Shown here: piece by piece, positions 1 to 4,570 of the stretch
Layout: the number at the start of each line of letters is the position of its first letter
How positions within the stretch are numbered: the stretch's first letter is position 1
From: 01-FULL-43-15b sp964472675
GTDB lineage: Bacteria > Patescibacteriota > Microgenomatia > UBA8517 > UBA10165
NCBI GenBank assembly: GCA_964472675.1
Contig: CAYYLO010000025.1
Location: 1-6,264 of the forward strand
Reading direction: 5' to 3'
DNA: 6,264 nucleotides
Made by a program: the position numbers and the translations under genes
Notes under the pieces: generated by a model
Database searches by the model: none
Told to the model about the DNA's origin: nothing
Seen by the model: the letters and a program-made list of their open reading frames with translations, nothing else

Positions 1-624
1 TTAGACATTATCAAAAATCTCTTTTCTAAAGATTTGATTAAGTTTGGGAAGGGAGATAGTAAAGTTTTATTTGTGGAGGTTGCCGATACAAGTTGTCCTT
101 ATTGCCACGTTGCAGCCGGTAAAAATCCTGCGCTTAACAAAGAAGTTGGAGCGCGATTTACTTTAGTTTCAGACGGTGGCAGCTATGTTGCTCCTGTTCC
201 TGAGATGAAGAAGCTGGTTGACGCTGGCACAGCTTCGTTTGTGTATATTTATACTCCAGGACATGGGAATGGAGAGATGGGGGCAAAGGCCTTGTATTGT
301 GCATACGAAAAAGGCAGGTTTTGGGAAGTGCATGATTTGCTAATGAATAATAAAGGGTATGATGTGCTCAATCAGCAGGTTAAAAATGACAAGACAAAAT
401 CCAGTGAGTTGGCTGAGTTTTTGTCATCTGCAATGCCTGTTTCTGAGATGAAAGCGTGTTTGGATAGCGGAAAGTATGACAATAAACCTTCTGAAGACAC
501 ACAAATTGCTGCAAGCATCGGGGTACAAGGAACACCAGGGTTTTTTGTAAATGCCAGCCCTTTTAACGGAGCTTACTCGTGGACTGATATGAAGTCTGTT
601 GTTGATGCGGCTTTAAAGCAGTAA
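1..624 (+). CDS. DsbA-like thiol oxidoreductase, 5' end outside window
   Basis: The reading frame is open from base 1, so the true start lies upstream; the TTG at 34 is only an internal codon. The visible 207 codons show a thioredoxin-fold DsbA/Com1-type protein. A beta strand (KVLFVEVADTS) leads into the CPYC redox motif (bases 94-105). An inserted helical region follows, with ACLDSGKYDNK (typical of DsbA-like proteins, with a third cysteine). Near the end, GVQGTPGFFVN carries the cis-proline that faces the active site. Such proteins usually act outside the cytoplasmic membrane, forming or shuffling disulfides in exported proteins. The anchor or signal sequence would be in the missing N-terminus, so location is inferred. 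The gene ends with TAA and overlaps the convergent protease gene by 12 bases. The family call is firm; oxidase versus isomerase cannot be decided. Confidence 0.88.
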   Translation, partial: LDIIKNLFSKDLIKFGKGDSKVLFVEVADTSCPYCHVAAGKNPALNKEVGARFTLVSDGGSYVAPVPEMKKLVDAGTASFVYIYTPGHGNGEMGAKALYCAYEKGRFWEVHDLLMNNKGYDVLNQQVKNDKTKSSELAEFLSSAMPVSEMKACLDSGKYDNKPSEDTQIAASIGVQGTPGFFVNASPFNGAYSWTDMKSVVDAALKQ

Positions 625-969
625 ACGTGCAGGGTGAAGTTTTCTCTCAAACGGGTTAAGCACCAGGCCCATTCCTTCCAGGGTAATAACTCCAAGCAGC
701 GCTGCATCTTCTTTTTCTCCAAGAACTACAGGTGAAGCAATTTCTATACCTTCGTAGTTAATTATGGCGCTGCCGATCTTTCGTTTAACCATCGTGCCAT
801 CTGCCAACACAAACTCTTTTTCAAAACTTGGCTTGAGATCGAGTTTTTTTACCATTTGTTGAGGTAAAACGGTGTAAGCAGCGCCGCTATCTACTAGAAA
901 ATTTCCAGTTGCGACTTTCTCGGGTTTATCTATGCTCCTTGTTTTTAGTGTTACTTCGGTTAACCCCAT
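613..969 (-). CDS. Small clan AA (retropepsin-like) aspartic protease
   Basis: A 118-residue protein with the retroviral-type aspartic protease signature FLVDSGAAYTVLP (catalytic D27, S28, G29). The flap region follows (FVLADGTMVKRKIGSA), then the second hydrophobic-glycine element ALLGVITLEGMGL near residues 89-101. Its length fits a single-domain protease that works as a homodimer; cytoplasmic location is inferred from the lack of a signal peptide. An in-frame ATG at 985-987 would add six residues. I prefer the ATG at 967-969 because bacterial members of this family commonly begin MGLT/MGH-like, and because an extended -10 element ends six bases before it, which would place transcription start on the ATG. 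The natural substrate is unknown. It converges with the DsbA-like gene (12-base overlap) and diverges from the methyltransferase. Confidence 0.85.
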   Translation of the reverse strand: MGLTEVTLKTRSIDKPEKVATGNFLVDSGAAYTVLPQQMVKKLDLKPSFEKEFVLADGTMVKRKIGSAIINYEGIEIASPVVLGEKEDAALLGVITLEGMGLVLNPFERKLHPARLLL

Positions 970-971
970 GC

Positions 972-977
972 TATGAT
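972..977 (+). promoter_or_regulatory. Candidate -10 (TATGAT) of the methyltransferase gene
   Basis: TATGAT would place transcription start near 984, about ten bases before the ATG at 994. The -35 region (949-954, TGTTAC) is weak. This box shares bases 976-977 with the opposing -10, so the two divergent genes would compete for one polymerase-binding site. This is a motif reading only. Confidence 0.35.
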
Positions 978-984
978 TGTAGCA
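976..984 (-). promoter_or_regulatory. Extended -10 promoter of the aspartic protease gene
   Basis: On the minus strand the bases read TGCTACAAT, an extended -10 (TGn plus TACAAT), followed by six bases and the ATG at 967-969. No Shine-Dalgarno sequence fits in that space, so a leaderless mRNA is implied. No convincing -35 is visible. The element overlaps the plus-strand -10 at 972-977 by two bases. Confidence 0.5.
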
Positions 985-993
985 CACAAAATC

Positions 994-1563
994 ATGCTCA
1001 AGTTAAATGCCAAGGAGTTGCGGGATAGGAAGCCAACTAAAGAGGAGTTGGCTTCAGTTTCCAGATTGCCCATATATATAGTACTGGACAACGTATTGGA
1101 TACTTACAACATTGGTGGGATTTTCCGTCTTGCTGAGGCAGTAACGGCCCAGGAAGTCATACTTTGCGGCGAGTCCGAAACCCCACCTTCTTCAAGGATT
1201 CATAAAGCAGCTGTGGGGACAGAAGAATGGGTACCATGGCGGTATGAGCCTACGGCTCAAGAGGCACTCCAGAAATTACAAGAAACAAATTCCAAGATAC
1301 AAATAGTGGTCGTGGAACAGTCCGAGAAAAGCGTGCCACATACCGAAATTGGACATTTGGCATTGGACATTGAAAATTCCGCTATTGCGGTGGTTGTTGG
1401 TCACGAAACTGAAGGAGTGAGTAAAGAAGTTCTTGATATGGCCGACATAATTNNNNNNNNNNAAAAGAAAAAATTAGAATAAAAAATAAAATGAAATCTG
1501 TTGAATGTTATTGTCTCGGTAGCAATAGTTACCTACAAAGTTTTGGAACAAATGACGACGTGA
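994..1563 (+). CDS. SpoU/TrmH-family (SPOUT) RNA methyltransferase, interrupted by a gap and probable frameshift
   Basis: A SAM-dependent 2'-O-ribose methyltransferase of tRNA or rRNA, with the trefoil-knot SPOUT fold. From the ATG at 994, motif 1 is DNVLDTYNIGGIFRLAEA (N39, R45) and motif 2 is VVVGHETEGVSKEVLDMAD (residues 133-151). The sequence then runs into ten Ns. Motif 3 reappears after the gap: MKS is read at 1491-1499, then LNVIVSVAIVTYKVLE at 1501-1548, ending QMTT and TGA at 1561-1563. The pieces are in different frames. One extra G at about 1500 separates KS from LNV, which family alignment would join as KSLNV. Either this is an assembly error beside the gap or the gene is damaged. 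An upstream ATG at 973 is possible, but it lies inside the -10 box. The stop lies one base from the toxin remnant's stop. RNA target unknown. Confidence 0.82.
1453..1462. other. Assembly gap (10 N)
   Basis: Ten Ns are a placeholder, so the real distance is unknown. The gap falls between motifs 2 and 3 of the methyltransferase, where the family has roughly 10-20 residues. The A-rich stretch just after it (1463-1496) may be low-quality sequence and contains stops in the motif 3 frame. Confidence 0.97.
1513..1548 (+). repeat. Direct repeat copy A: 3' end of the methyltransferase
   Basis: Thirty-six bases match 3007-3042 at 32 positions, with mismatches at repeat positions 6, 8, 21 and 33. Read in the same frame, both copies encode VS(V/A)AIVTYKVLE. 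In this copy the peptide is motif 3 and the C-terminal helix of the SpoU protein. Confidence 0.85.
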
Positions 1564-1564
1564 C

Positions 1565-1630
1565 TTATTTGTAGACCTCTTTTCTGTGGCGGACTTTAAT
1601 GATTGTTATCTTTTTGGCGACTTTATCTAT
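1565..1630 (-). pseudogene. RelE/ParE-type toxin, C-terminal remnant only
   Basis: On the minus strand, directly after the antitoxin, about 21 codons read IDKVAKKITI then IKVRHRKEVYK and stop (TAA at 1565-1567). This matches the end of RelE-superfamily mRNA interferases, which close with a beta strand and a basic R-H-R-x-x-V-Y tail carrying RNA-binding residues. The first ~65 residues expected of the toxin are missing, and the remnant starts where the antitoxin stops. The simplest reading is an internal deletion that removed the toxin start and core. The remnant has no start codon of its own and would give no active toxin. The call rests on a short match, so the family is likely but not certain. 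Confidence 0.6.
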
Positions 1631-1875
1631 TTGAGACCCAATTCTTTGGCCACCTGTTTGGCTGGAGTAGTGGGTTCGTTTTTGCGATCGTGGATAACGC
1701 GAAGATCTGCAGCGTCTTCAAGCGCTTCGAGCATTTCGTAGTGTTCTGGCTCCATAAGAATCATTGCTGGCTCAGAGCGTTGAATTACAACAATTGGTTC
1801 TCCACTGGTTTTAAGTTTTTTGACTACGCCTGCTGTGTTTTGTTTTAACTCGGTTATAGAAACTGTATCTAACAT
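1627..1875 (-). CDS. Phd/YefM-family antitoxin, apparently orphaned
   Basis: An 82-residue protein with the Phd/YefM layout. The N-terminal DNA-binding and dimer part is MLDTVSITELKQNTAGVVKKL, followed by the beta hairpin GEPIVVIQRSEPAMILMEPEHYEML. The acidic, helical C-terminal part (LEALEDAADLRVIHDRKNE through AKELGLK) normally wraps the toxin. Its role would be to bind a RelE/ParE toxin and repress its own promoter. A TATAAT box ends six bases before the ATG at 1873-1875, so I choose this start over the longer open frame to 1941. No intact toxin follows, only the C-terminal remnant at 1565-1630. The antitoxin is full length. It may persist as a repressor, as an anti-toxin against a related toxin elsewhere, or as a recent relic. 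Confidence 0.85.
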   Translation of the reverse strand: MLDTVSITELKQNTAGVVKKLKTSGEPIVVIQRSEPAMILMEPEHYEMLEALEDAADLRVIHDRKNEPTTPAKQVAKELGLK

Positions 1876-1881
1876 GTCTTT

Positions 1882-1887
1882 ATTATA
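1882..1887 (-). promoter_or_regulatory. -10 box (TATAAT) of the antitoxin gene
   Basis: A consensus TATAAT on the minus strand is followed by six bases and then the ATG. This is the same spacing as at the aspartic protease gene and again implies a leaderless transcript. No clear -35 is seen. No strong palindromic operator could be picked out by eye. Confidence 0.55.
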
Positions 1888-1933
1888 GTACTTTTGCTTG
1901 TGCTTATTCGCAGTAGAGCATAAAGACAGATTT

Positions 1934-1942
1934 TGGTACAAT
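1934..1942 (+). promoter_or_regulatory. Extended -10 (TGGTACAAT) of the Nudix-like gene
   Basis: TGGTACAAT ends five bases before the GTG at 1948, which would place the transcription start on or next to the start codon. It decides the start: the in-frame TTG at 1933 lies within or upstream of the promoter and cannot be used on this transcript. No clear -35 is present. Confidence 0.5.
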
Positions 1943-1947
1943 TAGGC

Positions 1948-2997
1948 GTGATTGATTTACAGATAAAACAAAGTTGGCTTGAAAAAAGCAGTGAAGCAGC
2001 ACTAGAGGAGTTTAAGTCTGCCTTAGTAGATATACTCAATAGCTTTCCAGTAGATAGGCACACAGACAAGCGTTGGTCTATTACGAAAATATCTGATGGT
2101 GATGAGGCAAGGCTGATTTATGACGAACGAGCTGTCGCTTCGTTGAAAATTGAGGACAAAGTTCTGCATGTTAAGTCGACAGAAGATGACACACCCAGAT
2201 ATGATGATATTGTCTATGCAATAAGATATGCTGCTAACAGGCTCTTGCTTGCGGTATATTCAAATGTTCATGGTGGGGCGAGGCTCCCTCAAGACCACAG
2301 TCTTTCAATTGATCACACATATTTCAATCGAGACAAATCTGTTAGAGGATTTTTTGACAAAAGCAACTTTGTCCCGCGATTTGCGCCTGAGGGTATTGAG
2401 AATCTCAAGGATGGACGAACGGCTCTGGTAATTTATTCACCATATTATGCGGAGGACAAAAGAAACGGGACAGTTCATATTCTTAACAATCCGATGCTTA
2501 GCTTTTTGACCGAGAAAGAAAACCAAGAGACAAACGGTGAATTCTCTTATAAAGTAGCCGATTCAATGCAAGATTTTGCTAGAAAATATGATCTGGGGTT
2601 GGTTCCAAGAAACTTTTACCAAAACTACAGCAAGCCGGTAAAAATTATCAACGAAACATATTTTGACGCGCTCAACATAAATCGAAAAGTTTTTATTGAT
2701 CCATGTGTTTATGACTTTGATGATGAACATGATTACCGCTACTATAAAAATACTGAGACCGGTTTGCATTTAATGGACAAAGTGCGCCCAGGTGAGAATT
2801 TGGACATAGCTATAAAGAGGGTGTTAAGGGAAGAACTTCAAGTTGCAGAGGATTATGTGGGGGTTCGAATTTGGGGGGTTGATTTCGATCGGGATAGGGA
2901 AGGGATACTGACTCCGCGTTTGAGGATGAATATTTTTGTCCATGGAATGCTTGAGAATCGCAAAAGCAAAACCCACGACTGGGTGTCAGTCAAGTAA
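1948..2997 (+). CDS. Protein with a degenerate C-terminal Nudix-like domain, unknown N-terminal domain
   Basis: A 349-residue soluble protein from the GTG at 1948. The C-terminal third resembles a Nudix fold. DKVRPGENLDIAIKRVLREE (residues 277-296, continuing LQV) aligns with the Nudix box GX5EX7REUXEEXGU and keeps E283, R291 and the metal-binding pair E295/E296. The first G is D, the E of RE is V, and the last G is Q. Flanking strands (YRYYKNTETGLHLMD before; VGVRIWGVDF and RLRMNIFVHGML after) fit the fold. I do not recognise residues 1-240; they include an acidic segment and RYDDIVYAIRYAANRLLLAVY. Hydrolysis of a nucleoside-diphosphate-linked substrate is possible, but catalysis is doubtful. 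The frame stays open after the TAA for another 19 codons and then overlaps the next start, so this stop may be premature (see 2998-3057). Confidence 0.65.
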   Translation: MIDLQIKQSWLEKSSEAALEEFKSALVDILNSFPVDRHTDKRWSITKISDGDEARLIYDERAVASLKIEDKVLHVKSTEDDTPRYDDIVYAIRYAANRLLLAVYSNVHGGARLPQDHSLSIDHTYFNRDKSVRGFFDKSNFVPRFAPEGIENLKDGRTALVIYSPYYAEDKRNGTVHILNNPMLSFLTEKENQETNGEFSYKVADSMQDFARKYDLGLVPRNFYQNYSKPVKIINETYFDALNINRKVFIDPCVYDFDDEHDYRYYKNTETGLHLMDKVRPGENLDIAIKRVLREELQVAEDYVGVRIWGVDFDRDREGILTPRLRMNIFVHGMLENRKSKTHDWVSVK

Positions 2998-3057
2998 CAC
3001 ATCATCGTCTCCGCAGCAATAGTTACATACAAAGTTTTAGAATCTTTTAAGAAGTGA
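2998..3057 (+). other. In-frame tail after the Nudix-like stop, matching the SpoU C-terminus
   Basis: Directly after the TAA at 2995-2997, in the same frame, the sequence reads HIIVSAAIVTYKVLESFKK and stops at TGA 3055-3057. That TGA overlaps the next gene's GTG in a GTGA arrangement, the usual sign of translational coupling to the gene above. The peptide matches the methyltransferase end, including at DNA level (3007-3042). It is either the original end of a second or ancestral methyltransferase copy, or the true C-terminus of the Nudix-like protein cut off by a nonsense change. Confidence 0.6.
3007..3042 (+). repeat. Direct repeat copy B
   Basis: Partner of 1513-1548, same orientation, 32 of 36 bases identical. 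Outside the repeat similarity fades: just upstream, the codons for NVI (copy A) face HII (copy B). The repeat-to-repeat period is 1494 bases, a multiple of three. Confidence 0.85.
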
Positions 3058-4004
3058 AATTAATTACTGCATATACAAACCCTGACCTTGATGGAACCGC
3101 CTGTGCGATTGGGTACGCCGAATATTCAAGTAAAAAAGAAGAAAACTCTCTGGCTGCCTTTTTTGGAATACCAAGCAAAGAAGCTTTGTGGGTGTTAAGT
3201 TATTTTGGCGTTAACAAAGTATTAAACGCCGAAGAATTTATTAAGCTAGAAGTTGAAGTGGTGATGGTAGATGCAAGCGATAGGCGAGGACTGTCACCGC
3301 TAGTAATATCTGAGCAAGTTGTAGAAATTATCGATCACAGAAAAGTGAACGAATCGCACCTTTTCCCAAATGCCAAGCTGCAAATCGAATTTGTTGGTTC
3401 TGCGGCAACATTGATTGCAGAAAAATTTTTCGAAAGCCAGTTTGAGTTAAGCCGCGAGTCGGCAGGCCTTTTGTATTCTGCCATTGTTTCCAACACGATA
3501 AATTTCAAAGCCGAGGTGACGACAGATAGAGACCGCAAAATAGCCGAGTGGCTTTTGGCAAAACTTGATCTACCTGCCGATTTTGTGCATCAAATGTTTG
3601 CCGCAAAATCATATACGGACGAGACTCTGGAAGAAAGGTTTGCAAGCGAAACTGCATCATTTAACTTAAATGGCAAAGAATTTGGATGTATTCAGCTAGA
3701 AATTTTGGAGGTAGGAAAATTCGTAAAAGAAAATAAAGAAGAAACTGAGCAATTGCTTTTAAAGATTAAAAAGGAGAGAAAACTAGATGGTATTTTCTTA
3801 AGCTGTATAGATGTCGAAGAAGGCTTTAATGTATTTATCTCACTTGATGAGTGGGTAAAGGAGTTGTTGGAAGAGAAACTGGCTATAAAATTTGAAGAAA
3901 ATATTGCTCACCGCGACGGCATTATAATGCGCAAAGAAATAATGCCGTTATTAANNNNNNNNNNAAAAAAGAATAAATATTCGTTTTTGGATGAGTGGTT
4001 TTAG
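3054..4004 (+). CDS. DHH/DHHA2-family phosphoesterase (family II pyrophosphatase / exopolyphosphatase-like), gap near 3' end
   Basis: About 300 residues precede the gap. The N-terminal DHH domain shows motif I as TNPDLDGTACAIGYA (D11, D13), motif II as VMVDASD (D73), and motif III as EIIDHRK (D94, H95, R96), followed by VGSAATLIAEKF. The C-terminal DHHA2 domain runs from about residue 195 to RKEIMPLL, which matches the RKKQ..PPL end of family II pyrophosphatases. These are cytoplasmic metal-dependent enzymes hydrolysing pyrophosphate or short polyphosphates. Here the first His of the usual HxxPD is Tyr, and DHH is DHR, as in the Prune/Ppx1 branch, so pyrophosphatase activity should not be assumed. 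The GTG start overlaps the TGA of the preceding in-frame tail. Ten Ns interrupt the last codons; KYSFLDEWF after them is in frame only if the gap length is literal. Confidence 0.8.
   Translation: MKLITAYTNPDLDGTACAIGYAEYSSKKEENSLAAFFGIPSKEALWVLSYFGVNKVLNAEEFIKLEVEVVMVDASDRRGLSPLVISEQVVEIIDHRKVNESHLFPNAKLQIEFVGSAATLIAEKFFESQFELSRESAGLLYSAIVSNTINFKAEVTTDRDRKIAEWLLAKLDLPADFVHQMFAAKSYTDETLEERFASETASFNLNGKEFGCIQLEILEVGKFVKENKEETEQLLLKIKKERKLDGIFLSCIDVEEGFNVFISLDEWVKELLEEKLAIKFEENIAHRDGIIMRKEIMPLLXXXXKKNKYSFLDEWF
3955..3964. other. Assembly gap (10 N)
   Basis: A placeholder of unknown true length within the last codons of the DHH/DHHA2 gene. The real stop may lie inside it, since the family usually ends shortly after the PPL-like motif seen just upstream. 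Confidence 0.97.
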
Positions 4005-4051
4005 AAAACAAAATACCTGAGAAAAGTTAGGTTTGGCTTTTCAATTAGTAA

Positions 4052-4080
4052 TTGACCTGTGAATCGTTTTGTTGTATAGT
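4052..4080 (+). promoter_or_regulatory. Sigma-70-type promoter upstream of the rRNA region
   Basis: TTGACC (4052-4057) and TATAGT (4075-4080) are separated by exactly 17 bases, the best promoter match in the window. Transcription would start near 4087. A short inverted repeat, TGTTG (4070-4074) and CAACA (4083-4087), brackets the -10. It is the likely rRNA promoter or the promoter of a small RNA ending at 4171; no equally good promoter is seen between 4172 and the 16S gene. Confidence 0.65.
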
Positions 4081-4086
4081 AGCAAC

Positions 4087-4171
4087 AGTCAGATGAGTTA
4101 AGCTTTTTTACAGCCCGCCCGCTTTGTGGGTGCGGCATTCAAAAACAGCAGCCGCCATCTGGCGGTTTTTT
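4087..4171 (+). ncRNA. Possible rRNA leader attenuator or small RNA
   Basis: An approximately 85-nt transcript is bounded by the promoter above and the terminator below. Hairpin 1 pairs 4113-4120 with 4128-4136 (one bulge, one G-U). The terminator stem is 4152-4156 with 4161-4165. The 3' arm of hairpin 1 (GCGGC, 4132-4136) can instead pair with GCCGC (4151-4155), which would block the terminator. That allows two exclusive states, as in an attenuator. No known RNA family was recognised, and the alternative pairing is only five base pairs. No convincing open frame lies inside. Confidence 0.35.
4152..4171 (+). terminator. Rho-independent terminator
   Basis: CCGCC-ATCT-GGCGG is followed directly by six Ts (4166-4171). 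It lies between the best promoter and the 16S gene, so it either ends the upstream transcript, ends a small RNA, or acts as a conditional terminator in the rRNA leader. Confidence 0.75.
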
Positions 4172-4292
4172 AGTTCATAAGTGTTGGCGCGCAGGCAATT
4201 GCGCTGCTACAGCACCTTAAAAAGTGAAGTGCGAAATTTTTAAACTGTAAATTCTATACGAGCGCATGAGAAATTTTCGAATGCGTGAGTTG

Positions 4293-4319
4293 AAGAGAAT
4301 TTTTCAGAAAAATTCTCTT
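4293..4319. repeat. Perfect 12-bp inverted repeat in the 16S leader
   Basis: AAGAGAATTTTT (4293-4304) and AAAAATTCTCTT (4308-4319) are exact reverse complements around a CAG loop. There is no T run after it, so it is not a normal terminator. About 34 bases before the mature 16S end, it could be a processing signal for a double-strand-specific RNase or a leader structure. Confidence 0.7.
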
Positions 4320-4321
4320 AT

Positions 4322-4340
4322 GAGTTTGATGGTCAGGATG
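4322..4340 (+). repeat. Partial look-alike of the 16S 5' end
   Basis: GAGTTTGATGGTCAGGATG resembles the bacterial 16S start (GAGTTTGATC..GGCTCAGGA) with a few bases missing. It lies 37 bases before the real one, which here begins GAGGGTTTGATC at 4359. It could be a degraded tandem copy of the gene start or chance. Confidence 0.3.
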
Positions 4341-4420
4341 CGATTGGAACCTTTTTTTGAGGGTTTGATCCTGGCCCAGGACGAACGCTAGCGGCGTGCC
4401 TTAGGCATGCAAGTCGAGCG

Positions 4421-4570
4421 AACTTGTGTTTTGCACAAGAATGCTAAATTACAAATGTTAAAAGAAATCAGAATTTCTTTTCAACTGACGTATAAATGCT
4501 AAATGAAAAACAAAAAAAAGTTTCATTGGTCATTTATCATTGTTGGATTTGTCATTCTCGCGCAAGGCGC
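4421..4570 (+). other. AT-rich expansion of the V1 region (helix 6)
   Basis: About 150 bases lie between the conserved GTCGAGCG and GAGTGAGCGGCAGACGG, where E. coli has roughly 30. The segment is AT-rich and folds into its own arms: CTTGTG/CACAAG (4423-4428/4434-4439), AAAAGAAA/TTTCTTTT (4460-4467/4474-4481), ATAAATG/CATTTAT (4492-4498/4531-4537) enclosing ATGAAA/TTTCAT (4503-4508/4521-4526), and a GC-rich CTCGCGC/GCGCGAG hairpin (4557-4563/4567-4573). It lacks group I core motifs. It may stay in the rRNA as an expansion or be cut out as an intervening sequence. Confidence 0.75.

Larger units (their letters stand above)
4172..4352 (+). other. Upstream leader of the 16S gene
   Basis: No gene is seen. 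A small hairpin pairs CGCAT (4263-4267) with ATGCG (4281-4285). Weak promoter-like pairs exist (TTGGCG 4184-4189 with TACAGC 4208-4213; TTAAAA 4217-4222 with TAAACT 4241-4246, both with 18-base spacers), but none is convincing. I see no boxA-like antitermination element. Confidence 0.4.

Noticed and set aside
1603..1848. Open frame of 81 codons on the plus strand
   Set aside because: It is opposite the antitoxin gene; the peptide is rich in Phe, Trp and Cys and looks like a reverse-strand shadow.
1933..1947. TTG at 1933 as start of the Nudix-like gene
   Set aside because: The codon lies in the extended -10 region; GTG at 1948 fits the leaderless pattern better.
1869..2069. Minus-strand open frame across the antitoxin promoter and Nudix-like start
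   Set aside because: No family features; it covers two divergent promoters.
1513..3042. The 36-base repeat as a CRISPR or regulatory RNA repeat
   Set aside because: There are only two copies 1.5 kb apart, and the repeat is coding sequence in a conserved protein motif; the GGTA/TACC pairing in copy A is not kept in copy B.
1561..3057. Alternative genetic code with UGA as Gly
   Set aside because: TGA sits at expected protein ends (1561-1563, 3055-3057), and the long frames contain no internal UGA.
3335..3538. Minus-strand open frame inside the DHH gene
   Set aside because: It is antisense to a well-supported conserved domain.
1453..3964. The two ten-base N runs as biological low-complexity sequence
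   Set aside because: Equal length and uniform N mark scaffold placeholders.
4421..4570. V1 insertion as a second group I intron
   Set aside because: No R or S motif, no P1 with a U-G pair and no terminal G at a plausible junction.
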